DNA of 64,000 bases, taken from Candidatus Omnitrophota bacterium (lineage in GTDB: Bacteria; Omnitrophota; Omnitrophia; Omnitrophales; Aquincolibacteriaceae). Made by a program: the position numbers and the translations under genes. Positions 43,132-52,212 of this stretch are shown here, in pieces. Position 1 is the first letter of the stretch. The number at the start of each line of letters is the position of its first letter. The DNA lies in contig JAUYMS010000035.1 of the NCBI GenBank assembly GCA_030698625.1, forward strand, positions 135,950 through 199,949, given 5' to 3'. The notes below the pieces were generated by a model. The model was not told where the DNA came from. It saw only the letters and a list, made by a program, of their open reading frames with translations, and ran no database searches.

Positions 43132-43677
43132 ATGGGCCAAAATGGTAACGGTTCCGCCGGTATTGCGGTTTATATAACGCAGCGTAATGAGACGGCTTTG
43201 AAGAAAGCTGGGGAGCTTAACGATTTGCTGACTCGGAGCCGCTATGAAGGCAAAATGCATTTTGGCCGAAATCTAGACGCGATTACGCGGCTTGTTGCTT
43301 ACTTCGATAAGGAATTCGGGGAGCATTTGCGGTTGGAAGAAGAAGTGATCTACCCCTATCTAGAGAAACACGTGCCGAAGTCGCGCAGTCCGCTGGCTTT
43401 CCTCAGGGGCGAGCATGCGGACTTCAGGTCGCGTTTGGGTGAGATTAAATCCTGTGCCGCGCGGCTCGGCAAGCAGAAAACAGACAGTGAGCGTTCACTG
43501 ATCTTTGAGATGCTTCAAAACACGGGGGTCTATCTGGTTTATTGGACAAGAAATCACTTGCATGCTGAAAACGAAAGCGTCTATAAGATGATAGACAATC
43601 AGTTGTTACCGGAGGAAAAAAGAGAGTTGTCGCGCGAAGTGACAACTTATGCAGAATCCTTAGCCAAAAGGAATTGA
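43132..43677 (+). CDS. Hemerythrin-like HHE-domain protein
   Basis: ATG 43132, eight bases after AGGAGGG; a GTG at 43126 is too close to it. 181 residues. 'FDKEFGEHLRLEEEVIYPYL', 'LRGEHADFRSRLGEIK' and 'TRNHLHAENESVYKMID' supply the spaced His and Glu of a diiron hemerythrin four-helix bundle. Proteins of this type bind O2 or NO or repair Fe-S centres under nitrosative stress. First gene of an eight-gene operon that ends in an octaheme cytochrome. Confidence 0.85.
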   Translation: MGQNGNGSAGIAVYITQRNETALKKAGELNDLLTRSRYEGKMHFGRNLDAITRLVAYFDKEFGEHLRLEEEVIYPYLEKHVPKSRSPLAFLRGEHADFRSRLGEIKSCAARLGKQKTDSERSLIFEMLQNTGVYLVYWTRNHLHAENESVYKMIDNQLLPEEKRELSREVTTYAESLAKRN

Positions 43678-43683
43678 TTAAGC

Positions 43684-43935
43684 GTGATCAGTAAGGAAGA
43701 ACTCACGGAAATACTAAAGGCCGTCATGAAGTTTGAAGAGGAGATGACGCCGGTCATATTCGAGAAGAGTCTGAGTTGTTTGCGTGAAATCCGGCGCGAG
43801 AGCTCGATGACCGAAGAGGACCAGAAGCGGATGCGCGACCTCCTTTTCCGGTTAGTCGATGAGGCCAAGGGTCACGAAAACGTGATTAAAGATCTGATCC
43901 GGCGCGTAGAAACGAGTCCTGACCGTGAGTACTAG
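43684..43935 (+). CDS. Small helical protein (paralogue of the 44934 gene)
   Basis: 83 residues from GTG 43684, six bases after the hemerythrin gene; its end overlaps the next gene by 11 bases. It is all helical. The C-terminal 'LVDEAKGHENVIKDLIRRV' aligns with 'LSDDSKRHKEMLWEIIDRL' of the gene at 44934, sharing D(D/E)xKxH(K/E), and both may be ferritin/rubrerythrin-like helices. No function is known. The operon position suggests partnership with the ferritin-like GGDEF protein. Confidence 0.6.
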   Translation: MISKEELTEILKAVMKFEEEMTPVIFEKSLSCLREIRRESSMTEEDQKRMRDLLFRLVDEAKGHENVIKDLIRRVETSPDREY

Positions 43936-44944
43936 CGGCAGGATTCGCGGATTGGTACACGCCATCCGCCTGCAGGAAGAGAAGGCGAAGAACGTTTACA
44001 GTGGATTACTCGGCCGCCTGAGTGATGACACCCTCAGACGCGATGTGGCCCGGTTTCGCGATGAAGAGGCGAGTCACGTACGAATCACTGATGAGCTCCT
44101 GGGTGTTCTCGACAAGTATGAAGCCCGCGGCCAATCTTTCGGCGCCCGCCACGGCGGTTTTCTGTGGAAGATTTACGTTATTATCGGCATCGTTCTTGGG
44201 ATGGGCGCTCCGATCGGCTGCATTTTGATTCGTTACCTGTGGCAGCAACCCGAGGATCTGAGCCTTTGGTGGAATCACGAGTTCAGTCAAAACCGATGGT
44301 TTTATGTGTACATGACGGTCGGCACCGTTTTCACCTTCAGTCTGTCGGGATGGGTCGTTGGATTTGTCCACGATCGTCTTAGTGCGCAGGCCAAGAAGCT
44401 TACCCTGCAGACGCGGGTCTTTGAGGAGCGCTCGGAAAAGGATTCGCGTACCGGGCTTTATAATTTCGCGGCCGTCAAAGACCGGCTTATGAGCGAAATT
44501 GAGAGAGCTAAGCGCTTTGGTTCACCGCTGACCTGTCTGATGATCGATATCGATAATCTCAAAGAGGTCAATGATACCCATGGCCACCCTGCCGGTGACG
44601 AAGTCATTTATTACGTATCACAAGTCCTAGAGAATGAGATTCGTGTTATCGATACGGCGGCTCGCTATGGCGGCGATGAGTTCTTTGTGATATTGCCGGT
44701 TACGCCGAGTGACGGGGCACGCACCGTGGCCGAAAGGATTCGCGCGAAGGCCGCTGACGGGGTAGCGGTGCACGGCGGCACGCTTATCAAGACGTCGGTG
44801 AGCATAGGGGTGGCAGGCTATCCCTCGTCGCGAGTGTGGGATGTCCACTCTCTCATTGAGGAAGCCGATCGGGTTATGTATGAAGCGAAGCATCAAGGGC
44901 GCAATAAAGTCGTTTTACCCGAGGAAATCAAAGATGAATCTTAG
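43925..44944 (+). CDS. Ferritin-like domain/two-TM/GGDEF protein
   Basis: 339 residues from GTG 43925. Residues about 10-65 resemble a half ferritin/rubrerythrin bundle: 'LQEEKAKNVYSGLLGRL', then 'RFRDEEASHVRITDEL' with ExxH. Two membrane helices follow (about 80-100 and 125-150). A GGDEF domain with 'LIDIDNLKEVNDTHGHPAGD' and the intact 'RYGGDEFFVILP' fills the C-terminal half. The layout suggests a cyclase anchored in the membrane and controlled by a small diiron or metal-binding module. I do not know this architecture as a described family. Confidence 0.8.
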   Translation: MSTSGRIRGLVHAIRLQEEKAKNVYSGLLGRLSDDTLRRDVARFRDEEASHVRITDELLGVLDKYEARGQSFGARHGGFLWKIYVIIGIVLGMGAPIGCILIRYLWQQPEDLSLWWNHEFSQNRWFYVYMTVGTVFTFSLSGWVVGFVHDRLSAQAKKLTLQTRVFEERSEKDSRTGLYNFAAVKDRLMSEIERAKRFGSPLTCLMIDIDNLKEVNDTHGHPAGDEVIYYVSQVLENEIRVIDTAARYGGDEFFVILPVTPSDGARTVAERIRAKAADGVAVHGGTLIKTSVSIGVAGYPSSRVWDVHSLIEEADRVMYEAKHQGRNKVVLPEEIKDES

Positions 44945-45176
44945 AGGGAATGAAAAAAAGGCGATGATCGGTAAGCTCCTCGTCGACATGGAAGAAGAAG
45001 ATGTCGCTATCAGCCTCTTTGACATTTTTATGAAAAATACGGATGAGCTCGAATATTTCCCGGAGGAGGAGCGTTCGCGGGTAGTAAAAATTCTAAAGCG
45101 GCTTTCCGACGACAGTAAGAGGCATAAGGAAATGCTGTGGGAAATTATTGATCGTCTGGGCAAGGGGCACCCATGA
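44934..45176 (+). CDS. Small helical protein, ferritin-like helix
   Basis: 80 residues from ATG 44934, overlapping the GGDEF gene's end by 11 bases. Helical throughout: 'MIGKLLVDMEEEDVAISLFD', an acidic loop 'EYFPEEERSR', then 'LSDDSKRHKEMLWEIIDRL'. The last helix matches the protein at 43684. The ATG at 44961 is an alternative start. Function is unknown. Confidence 0.6.
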   Translation: MNLRGNEKKAMIGKLLVDMEEEDVAISLFDIFMKNTDELEYFPEEERSRVVKILKRLSDDSKRHKEMLWEIIDRLGKGHP

Positions 45177-45415
45177 AAAAGGAGTTCCTTCATAGACTGT
45201 GGCGGTTGAGATTCGATAAGATGCGCAAGACGGAAGAGGAAGCTGCTTGGGCTTACCAAGATATGCTCGATAAATGCCTTGTACTGCTCAGCAAGCAGGA
45301 CCCTGTTATCGAGATGCTCCGTACCCTCGTTCGCGAAGAAAGAATTCATGAAAAGTTGGCCGAAGAGCTGGGCAAGATATGCCAGCGTTGCCACCCTGAA
45401 GTGGAGTCGGACTAG
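45173..45415 (+). CDS. Small helical protein with ExxH motif
   Basis: 80 residues; the ATG overlaps the previous stop (ATGA) and its TAG is directly followed by the GTG of the Rieske gene. 'TEEEAAWAYQDMLDKCLVLL' and 'VREERIHEKLAEELGKI' (ExxH) resemble two helices of a ferritin-like bundle, and 'CQRCH' near the C-terminus looks like CxxCH but is cytoplasmic, without a signal peptide, so heme attachment is unlikely. Function is unknown. Confidence 0.6.
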   Translation: MKKEFLHRLWRLRFDKMRKTEEEAAWAYQDMLDKCLVLLSKQDPVIEMLRTLVREERIHEKLAEELGKICQRCHPEVESD

Positions 45416-45913
45416 GTGAGCCAAGATCAAGAGGAAAGACCGGTCAATCGGGGGCGGCGGTCATTCATGGAGCGGGCCGCCTCTTTTTTTATGATGACCG
45501 GGCTGGTGGCCGGCTATGGTTATTTTCTATCCATTGCGGCCCGCTTCCTGTATCCCGCGGACGGTCAGAAAAAGGGGTGGCTCTTCGTTAAAACCCTAAA
45601 GGAGTTTGAACCGGGTCAGTCTCATGAATACTATTCACCGGCCGGTGAGAAAATCGTGGTCACCAGGCAGGGAGCTGCCGACATCGCCGAAGATTTTACC
45701 GCATTATCCAGTACCTGCCCTCATCTGGGATGCCAGGTACATTGGGAAGCAAACAATGACCGGTTTTTCTGCCCGTGCCACAGTGGTGCTTTTGATCTTA
45801 ACGGCCGGGCTGTTTCCGGGCCGCCGGCCGATGCGGGGCAGAGCCTTCCGCGTTATCCCTTAAAAGTCGAGAACGGTCTGCTTTTTATCCAGACGTTACT
45901 CAAGAAGATATAA
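45416..45913 (+). CDS. Rieske iron-sulfur protein of a bc-type complex
   Basis: 165 residues. A Tat-type N-terminus 'RGRRSFMERAASFFMMTG' provides a signal-anchor helix. The Rieske domain has Cys101-Pro-His103-Leu-Gly-Cys106 and Cys119-Pro-Cys121-His122, i.e. all four [2Fe-2S] ligands and the stabilising disulfide pair. It accepts an electron from quinol at the cytochrome b Qo site. It lies immediately before cytochrome b. GTG start, zero spacing from the gene before. Confidence 0.95.
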   Translation: MSQDQEERPVNRGRRSFMERAASFFMMTGLVAGYGYFLSIAARFLYPADGQKKGWLFVKTLKEFEPGQSHEYYSPAGEKIVVTRQGAADIAEDFTALSSTCPHLGCQVHWEANNDRFFCPCHSGAFDLNGRAVSGPPADAGQSLPRYPLKVENGLLFIQTLLKKI

Positions 45914-45924
45914 AGGGTTTTACC

Positions 45925-46974
45925 GTGGGTTCGTTAAAGTCGTGGTTCCAGGAGCGTCTTCCAGTTTCCGGAGAACAACTTCGTGAAATGACGAATGAAC
46001 CCGTGCCCAATCACCTCAAGAGGTGGTGGTTCTGTCTGGGCGGTACGCCGGCCTATCTTTTTCTTATCCAGATCATGACGGGAATTCTCCTGGCATTCTA
46101 CTACGAGCCCTCGACCAAGACCGCGTATGAGTCCGTCCGTTATATCACCGAAGAAGTCAATTTCGGGTGGTATTTGCGCAGTGTGCACAAGTGGGCTGCC
46201 ACATTTATGATTGCGTCGGTGATCTTACATCAGATGCGTGTTTTCTTTACGGGGGCCTACCGGAAGCCGCGTGAGATCAATTGGATGGTCGGCATGACCC
46301 TGCTCGTATGCACACTACTGACGGGCTTTACCGGCTATAGCCTTGTTTACGAACAACTGAGTTACTGGGGGGCTACGGTCGGTGCGAACATTTCCGACAG
46401 CATTCCCTGGATCGGCGGATTTCTCAAAAAAATGATGCTGGCGGGAGACACGTACAACGAGAGGACACTCTCCCGCTTTTTCGTGCTGCACGGCGCCATT
46501 CTACCGGCCACGATCGTGGTGTTATTGATTGTCCATATTTCGATTATTCGCCTGCAGGGGATTACCGAGCTGAAATTCGAGGAGGACCGGGACGATAAGC
46601 CCGGTCATTTCAATTTTTTCCCGGATCATCTCATGACGGAACTGATCATCGGTCTGGTGCTGATGATTATCCTTAGCGCCTTGGCCACGATTTTGCCGGC
46701 GACACTCGGCGAAAAGGCGAACCCCCTTGTCACGCCCGAAGTCATCAAGCCGGAATGGTTTTTTTATGTGATGTTCAGGTGGCTGAAACTCTTTTCGGGC
46801 ACCACGGCGGTCCTGAGTACGGGGTTCATTGTTTTTACCATGTTTTTTTGGCCCTTTATTGACGATTGGCTGCGGAAGAAAACGCGTGTTTCTGAGATCA
46901 GTGTTTGGATCGGCATCGCGGCCGTCTTCGCTATCGTGGGTCTTACATTATGGGAAGCTATCGTCGCACATTGA
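45925..46974 (+). CDS. Cytochrome b of a bc-type complex
   Basis: 349 residues. The N-terminal four-helix part has the heme His pairs 14 residues apart ('SVHKWAATFMIASVILHQMR' and 'VLHGAILPATIVVLLIVH'). The C-terminal part corresponds to b6f subunit IV ('KANPLVTPEVIKPEWFF'-like region), and the Qo-site PEWY motif reads PEWF. With the Rieske protein it oxidises (mena)quinol. No cytochrome c1 or f gene follows; the next gene is an octaheme cytochrome. GTG start. Confidence 0.94.
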   Translation: MGSLKSWFQERLPVSGEQLREMTNEPVPNHLKRWWFCLGGTPAYLFLIQIMTGILLAFYYEPSTKTAYESVRYITEEVNFGWYLRSVHKWAATFMIASVILHQMRVFFTGAYRKPREINWMVGMTLLVCTLLTGFTGYSLVYEQLSYWGATVGANISDSIPWIGGFLKKMMLAGDTYNERTLSRFFVLHGAILPATIVVLLIVHISIIRLQGITELKFEEDRDDKPGHFNFFPDHLMTELIIGLVLMIILSALATILPATLGEKANPLVTPEVIKPEWFFYVMFRWLKLFSGTTAVLSTGFIVFTMFFWPFIDDWLRKKTRVSEISVWIGIAAVFAIVGLTLWEAIVAH

Positions 46975-47005
46975 GAAAACGCGAATCTTAGAAAGGAGTT
47001 AGGCC

Positions 47006-48661
47006 ATGTCACTCAGGACAAAGCAATTCATTATCGCAGGTCTCGGTTTCATATTTCTTTTGTCGCTCGTTTTTGTCGAATGGCGTGAGGTCATTCGGAA
47101 GCAGGAAGAAGCGGGGCTGGCCAAGCCGCACATTGCGGTGCCGGAGAGTTCGGCAAAGTGTGTCGAATGCCATCGGCAGGAAACGCCGGGGATTGTGGAC
47201 CATTGGGAGGGGAGCACGCACGCGCAACGCGGGATAAGCTGTTTTGAATGTCACCAGGCCGTGAAGGGTGACGCCGACGCCTTCGACCATTATGGAGCAA
47301 AGATTGCGACGGTCGTTTCTCCGCGGGATTGCGCGCGTTGTCACTCGGACGTGGCCAAAGAATTTTCCGAAAGCCATCACGCCAAGGCCGGAAACATATT
47401 GGCATCGCTCGATAATTTTCTCGCGGAAACGGTTGAGGGGTCACGGGGCTTCTTTAATCCGCACTCGCCGACGCCGGGCATGGCGGTCGACAAAGTCAAT
47501 GGTATGGCGAGCGCGTTTTCGGGCTGTCAACAATGTCACGGCAGCAAGGTGGGCTTACAGTCGACCGACGGTGGTATGATCACTGCCGATGATCTCAAGC
47601 CCGATGAAGACGGCCAGCCGACCAATGAAAGTGCCATCGGCCGTATCCTCAAGGATTCAAACGGTAAGCCTCTCTATCATCCGGGCACTTGGCCGAATAC
47701 TGGAATTGGCCGCATCAATTTGGATGGGTCACTCGGATCATGTACAGCTTGTCATTCCCGCCACGATTTCTCACCGCGCCGGGCACGGCAGCCGGAAAAC
47801 TGCGGGAAGTGCCATTTGGGTCCGGATCATCCGCAGAAGGAAATTTACGAAGAGTCCAAACACGGTGTGGCTTACAGGGACCTTCGCGAGCAGATGAATC
47901 TCAATGGGGATTCCTGGGTATTAGGACAGGACTACTCCCAAGCCCCCACTTGCGCGACATGTCACATGTCGGGACATACACGCAATCAGGGAAAGATTAC
48001 GCACGATCCGGGAGAGCGTATTTCTTGGACCAACCGGCCGCCGGTGAGTTTGAAGATGGACACTGACGCGGATCACAACATCGTTACCGAAACGGATCCC
48101 GCCAAAAGAGCGGCGAAAATCGTGGATACCTCGGAGGCAAAGCGTAACCGTATGAAAGCGGTATGTGGTCATTGCCATACACCGGATTACGTCAACGCGT
48201 TTTACAAGCAATATGACGACCTGGTGGTTCTTTACAATGAAAAATTCGCCAAGTCGGGCCAGAAAATCATTGGGTCCTTACGCGAACAGAAACTCATTAC
48301 GGAAACGCAGTTTGACGAAGAGATCGAATGGACCTGGTTCTACCTGTGGCATCATGAGGGACGCCGTGCCCGTCACGGGGCATCCATGATGGCGCCCGAC
48401 TATACGCATTGGCACGGCATGTTCGAGGTGGCGGATCGCTTCTATATGCATTTGATCCCGCAAGCCCGCGAGATTGCCGATCACGCTGCTTCAGAAGGCA
48501 ATGTCGCTGCGGCTGCCGCCGTAAACGCTGTGATTAGCGGTATTCTGGCGCGTCCCGAGCATCAATGGTTTGAAGAGGGTGCCGAAGAGCAGATGGCCAA
48601 GATCCGCAAGGGGATGGAAGAGCGCTACGGTCAGGGAGGCGAGAGCCAGTCCAAAAAGTAG
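47006..48661 (+). CDS. Octaheme HAO-family cytochrome c
   Basis: 551 residues with an N-terminal membrane anchor (8-26) and eight CxxCH sites at residues 52, 79, 109, 174, 246, 266, 316 and 387. Spacing, 'CHSRHDFSPRRARQPENC', and the C-terminal 'HHEGRRAR...MMAPDY' signature (449-466) place it in the hydroxylamine oxidoreductase/octaheme nitrite reductase family. Tyr466 might correspond to the cross-linking Tyr of oxidising HAO, but alignment is needed. AAAGGAG precedes the ATG. It probably receives electrons from the Rieske/cytochrome b pair and reduces nitrite, NO or hydroxylamine; the reverse direction is possible. Confidence 0.92.
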   Translation: MSLRTKQFIIAGLGFIFLLSLVFVEWREVIRKQEEAGLAKPHIAVPESSAKCVECHRQETPGIVDHWEGSTHAQRGISCFECHQAVKGDADAFDHYGAKIATVVSPRDCARCHSDVAKEFSESHHAKAGNILASLDNFLAETVEGSRGFFNPHSPTPGMAVDKVNGMASAFSGCQQCHGSKVGLQSTDGGMITADDLKPDEDGQPTNESAIGRILKDSNGKPLYHPGTWPNTGIGRINLDGSLGSCTACHSRHDFSPRRARQPENCGKCHLGPDHPQKEIYEESKHGVAYRDLREQMNLNGDSWVLGQDYSQAPTCATCHMSGHTRNQGKITHDPGERISWTNRPPVSLKMDTDADHNIVTETDPAKRAAKIVDTSEAKRNRMKAVCGHCHTPDYVNAFYKQYDDLVVLYNEKFAKSGQKIIGSLREQKLITETQFDEEIEWTWFYLWHHEGRRARHGASMMAPDYTHWHGMFEVADRFYMHLIPQAREIADHAASEGNVAAAAAVNAVISGILARPEHQWFEEGAEEQMAKIRKGMEERYGQGGESQSKK

Positions 48662-49510
48662 CTAGAAGAGTTTTCGGAATTTTCCTTGCTGCCATCCGTA
48701 CAGGAGGGACGGGGTTGTCGTCTGAATCACCACATGCCCCAAGCGGTTCAGTCCGATCGCGCCCATGTAGCCCTTGCGCGCAGATACCTCAGAAAATGTC
48801 TTACGGAAAGCCTGTTTAAGGCTGTTCATATCGGCAGCGCGCTGGGCGATGCGAACGGCAAGCGCCGCCTCGATAATTTCCTCTCCGTGGCCGGTGGCGG
48901 AGATTGCGCAGTAGTCGGTGGCGTAGGTCGCAGCGGGCATGGGACTGTCACTAACGCGGCCCGGGCATTCATAGCCACGCCCGCCCGTTGATGTCGCGCT
49001 CGCCAGTTGCCCGAACGCATCTAATGCAACGGCTCCGACCGTATCACTTCCCGCGGAGCTTTTCTTTTCCCATAGCCGTATGGACCGTGCTGTCCTCGTA
49101 GCGCCCGTTTCAAAACCGGCATCGACGGCCCAACGTCTAGCTTCCGGGCCCGCAAGGATGCGCGAGGATTCTTCGAGTAGGGAACGTGCGACGAGTACGG
49201 GATTGCGAATCCCTTCTATATTGATCACGCCTGCGAACCGTGACCGCGCGCCGTCCATCACAGCAGCGGACAGACGAGCCTTGCCGTCGGCTTGTAACAT
49301 GGCGCCCCGTCCGGCATTAAATTCCGGATCGTTCTCCAGCAGGCGCGTGACCCAGGTCACGGCGGCGATCGCATTTGCAGACAAGAGTTTTTTGTAACCG
49401 CGGTCCAAGATGCCGGCCATTTTTTTGCGGATCTTTAACCGCCGCCGCTTATCTTTAATAAGGCCGCCGGCTCCGCCCTGAATCACAAGTGTGGGAATGA
49501 TCCTTCTCAT
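48662..49510 (-). CDS. Isoaspartyl peptidase/L-asparaginase (Ntn family)
   Basis: 282 residues. 'LVIQGGAGG' at the start, 'NDPEFNAGRGAMLQADGKAR' and 'GSDTVGAVALDAFGQLASAT' are signatures of the plant/bacterial type asparaginase that self-cleaves before the Thr of DTVG. It removes isoaspartyl residues or hydrolyses asparagine. The C-terminal part has a shortened active-site loop. It converges on the HAO gene with no bases between the two stops. Confidence 0.9.
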   Translation of the reverse strand: MRRIIPTLVIQGGAGGLIKDKRRRLKIRKKMAGILDRGYKKLLSANAIAAVTWVTRLLENDPEFNAGRGAMLQADGKARLSAAVMDGARSRFAGVINIEGIRNPVLVARSLLEESSRILAGPEARRWAVDAGFETGATRTARSIRLWEKKSSAGSDTVGAVALDAFGQLASATSTGGRGYECPGRVSDSPMPAATYATDYCAISATGHGEEIIEAALAVRIAQRAADMNSLKQAFRKTFSEVSARKGYMGAIGLNRLGHVVIQTTTPSLLYGWQQGKFRKLF

Positions 49511-49576
49511 GGTTTAGAAGGTAATTATAACATTGATTTATGACGGAGCCCCGTCTCTCGATACCTAATCGACAGT

Positions 49577-49605
49577 TTGAATTCTCCCACCCTTCCTGAT
49601 ACAAT
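49577..49605 (+). promoter_or_regulatory. Promoter of CheY-like gene
   Basis: TTGAAT (49577-49582)-N17-TACAAT (49600-49605), followed by GGAGG at 49632-49636 and the ATG at 49643. Confidence 0.6.
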
Positions 49606-49642
49606 CACCGCATAAGATTAACCATGGAACGGAGGCCTTTTA

Positions 49643-50014
49643 ATGGCGAAAAAGATCCTGTTGATTGATGACGAACGGACGATGCTTTTTTTGGGGTCCA
49701 GCCGTTTGAAGAAGAGCGGTTATGATGTCATAGTGGCTGAGAATGGTGCCGAAGGCCTGGTCAAAGCTCACTCAGAGCGGCCCGATATAATTGTTCTAGA
49801 TCTGATTATGCCGGAAATGGGCGGATTCGATACTCTTAAAAGGCTAAAAGAATTGAATGAAACGCGCGACATTCCGGTCATTGTTTGTTCCGCCAAAGAT
49901 CGCCCGGATGATCTTACTCTCGCTAAGGAGCTGGGTGCCGTTGATTATGTGGTGAAGCCCTTTGAGCCCATTCCGTTTCTTGAAAAAATCGCGAAGGCTC
50001 TTGCTCCTGCGTAG
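49643..50014 (+). CDS. CheY-like single-domain response regulator
   Basis: 123 residues with every canonical receiver residue: 'LLIDDE' acidic pair, phospho-acceptor Asp in '[13 protein letters not shown]', 'VIVCSAKD' Ser/Thr switch and 'YVVKPF' Lys. There is no output domain. No histidine kinase or chemotaxis gene is nearby, so its partner is elsewhere. The end lies 16 bases before the DUF255 gene. Confidence 0.92.
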   Translation: MAKKILLIDDERTMLFLGSSRLKKSGYDVIVAENGAEGLVKAHSERPDIIVLDLIMPEMGGFDTLKRLKELNETRDIPVIVCSAKDRPDDLTLAKELGAVDYVVKPFEPIPFLEKIAKALAPA

Positions 50015-50030
50015 TTTGCCATTATTTCCT

Positions 50031-52211
50031 ATGCGTATCGACTCCAAGCGCTTCCGCACCCTGATTTTGGGTCTTTCATTGTGTCTGGCTTTTAACGGCA
50101 TTCCGCTTTTTGCTGCGGGCCCCGAAGAATTTTCCAACCGCCTTGTCCTCGAAAAGAGTCCCTATCTGCTCCAGCATGCCCATAACCCCGTGGATTGGTA
50201 TCCGTGGGGAGAAGAGGCCTTTGCAAAAGCGAAGGCCGAAGACAAACCCATTTTTCTCTCGGTCGGTTATTCGACATGCCACTGGTGCCATGTTATGGAA
50301 GATGAGTCCTTTTCCGACACCAAGGTGGCCGAGTTTATGAATGAGAATTTTGTTGCCATTAAGGTAGATCGCGAAGAGCGGCCGGATGTGGACCAGATAT
50401 ATATGGAAGCGCTCAGGCGCATGACCGGATCGGGCGGCTGGCCGATGAATGTTTTCCTCACGCCTGAAAAAAAGCCTTTTTACGGAGGGACCTATTTCCC
50501 GCCTGACGACCGTTACGGAAGCCCCGGTTTTGCCACAGTGTTGAAGTCCGTCAGCGATTCCTGGAATGATGACGAGCGCAGGACAGGTATCCTGCGTTCA
50601 GGCGAAGTCTTTTTCAGGGCCATTCGCCGTGAGGCGGAAGAGGCGAATGAGGAAACCGAAAAGTTGGACGAGGCAATTCTTAAGGAGGGCTATGACCGTC
50701 TTGTGGCTCGCTTTGATGAAGAAAGCGGCGGTTTTGGGCCGCCCCCGAAATTTCCGCGCGCTCATAGTCTCTCGTTTCTTTTGCGTTATTGGAAGCGTTC
50801 AGGCGAAGAGCAGGCGCTAGCCATGGTAGAGCAGACGTTGCTCAGCATGGCCGCGGGGGGTCTTGCCGATGCCCTGGGCGGCGGATTTCATCGCTATTCG
50901 ACGGACGCTTACTGGAAAGTCCCGCATTTTGAGAAGATGCTCTATGACCAGGCGATTCTGGGGCGGGCCTACGTTGAGGCGTATCAAGCGACACGCAAAA
51001 CGGAGTACGCCCAGATCGCGCGGGGAATTTTTAATTATGTCCTCCGGGATATGACGGATCCTCACGGTGCATTCTATTCCGCTGAGGATGCCGATAGTGC
51101 CGTAAGTGCGGACAAGCCGGATGAGAAAACAGAAGGTGTTTTCTATCTTTGGGCAGATCAACAGGTTGTCGAACTCCTAGGTGCCGAACGAGGAGAGGTT
51201 TTCAATTACTATTACGGTGTCGAGGCAGAGGAAAGCATTCTTCATACGGCTCATACGATTAAAGCGACAAGCGTAAAATTTGGTAAGCCCGAAACAGAGA
51301 TTCGCAAGATCCTGAGGGAGGCACGCGAGAAACTGTTTCAGGCCCGCGTGAAGCGCGTACGCCCGCATTTGGACGATAAGGTGCTTGCCGATTGGAATGG
51401 GTTGATGATTTCAACGCTCGCCTATGCCTTCCGCGTTCTCGATGAGCCGCGCTATCGCGATGCCGCGCGCGCGGCCGCCGACGTGATCCTCGAAAAGATG
51501 AAGCGCGTCCCGGATGGGCGCTTGCTGCACCGGTTTCGGGACGGAGAGGCTGCGATTGGGGCCTTTATCGACGATTATGCGTTTCTCTCTAACGGGTTGC
51601 TCGATCTTTATGAAGCGACCTTCGAAGCGCGGTATCTGGCTGAAGCCGTCAGGCTTTTGGAAGAGATGATTTCGTTATTCGCGGATAAAGAACGCGGGGG
51701 TTTTTACTTTTCAGCTCAGGATGCCGAAACCATCATTACGCGCAATAAAGTAATTTATGATGGGGCACACCCTTCGGGAAATTCGATTGCGGCCTTAGCG
51801 CTGTTTCGGGCAGGGCGCATTACCATGAACAAGTCTTTCGCGCTCGCCGCTCGCCGCGTGATTCATTTTGCGTCTAGGGACGTTGCCGAGGTTCCCGATG
51901 CTTACACGCAGATGCTCATGGCGCTGGATTTTGATCTGGGCCCTTCGCGCGAAATTGTCATTGCGGGTTCTGCTGATGATGAGGCTGCTCATGCCATGGT
52001 GAGCGAAGCCTTTGCTGAGTTTCTCCCGAACAAAGTTGTTGTGTTTCACCCGGCTGAAACCGAAGCCGCCAAAGCGATTCAAACTCTGTCTCCTTTTGTA
52101 GAAATGCAAGTCCCAATAAACGGAAAGGCCACCGCGTATGTCTGCAAAAATTATGTCTGTGATTTCCCCACGAACGATCTTGAAAAATTCAAAGAACTCC
52201 TGGCAGGGTAA
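50031..52211 (+). CDS. Exported DUF255/YyaL thioredoxin-domain protein
   Basis: The ATG at 50031 yields 726 residues starting with a signal peptide ('[18 protein letters not shown]'); the longer frame into the CheY gene is rejected. The thioredoxin-like domain has '[15 protein letters not shown]' (CxxC) after the family hallmark '[14 protein letters not shown]'. The C-terminal half is an (alpha/alpha) six-hairpin glycosidase-like barrel ('[10 protein letters not shown]', '[13 protein letters not shown]'). Members (YyaL, SPATA20) are widespread, but their function is not established. A periplasmic location is predicted. Confidence 0.9.
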   Translation: MRIDSKRFRTLILGLSLCLAFNGIPLFAAGPEEFSNRLVLEKSPYLLQHAHNPVDWYPWGEEAFAKAKAEDKPIFLSVGYSTCHWCHVMEDESFSDTKVAEFMNENFVAIKVDREERPDVDQIYMEALRRMTGSGGWPMNVFLTPEKKPFYGGTYFPPDDRYGSPGFATVLKSVSDSWNDDERRTGILRSGEVFFRAIRREAEEANEETEKLDEAILKEGYDRLVARFDEESGGFGPPPKFPRAHSLSFLLRYWKRSGEEQALAMVEQTLLSMAAGGLADALGGGFHRYSTDAYWKVPHFEKMLYDQAILGRAYVEAYQATRKTEYAQIARGIFNYVLRDMTDPHGAFYSAEDADSAVSADKPDEKTEGVFYLWADQQVVELLGAERGEVFNYYYGVEAEESILHTAHTIKATSVKFGKPETEIRKILREAREKLFQARVKRVRPHLDDKVLADWNGLMISTLAYAFRVLDEPRYRDAARAAADVILEKMKRVPDGRLLHRFRDGEAAIGAFIDDYAFLSNGLLDLYEATFEARYLAEAVRLLEEMISLFADKERGGFYFSAQDAETIITRNKVIYDGAHPSGNSIAALALFRAGRITMNKSFALAARRVIHFASRDVAEVPDAYTQMLMALDFDLGPSREIVIAGSADDEAAHAMVSEAFAEFLPNKVVVFHPAETEAAKAIQTLSPFVEMQVPINGKATAYVCKNYVCDFPTNDLEKFKELLAG

Positions 52212-52212
52212 G

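Noticed and set aside
45385-45399. CQRCH as a heme c attachment site in the 80-residue protein at 45173
   Set aside because: The protein has no signal peptide or membrane anchor, so it would not reach the heme lyase in the periplasm.
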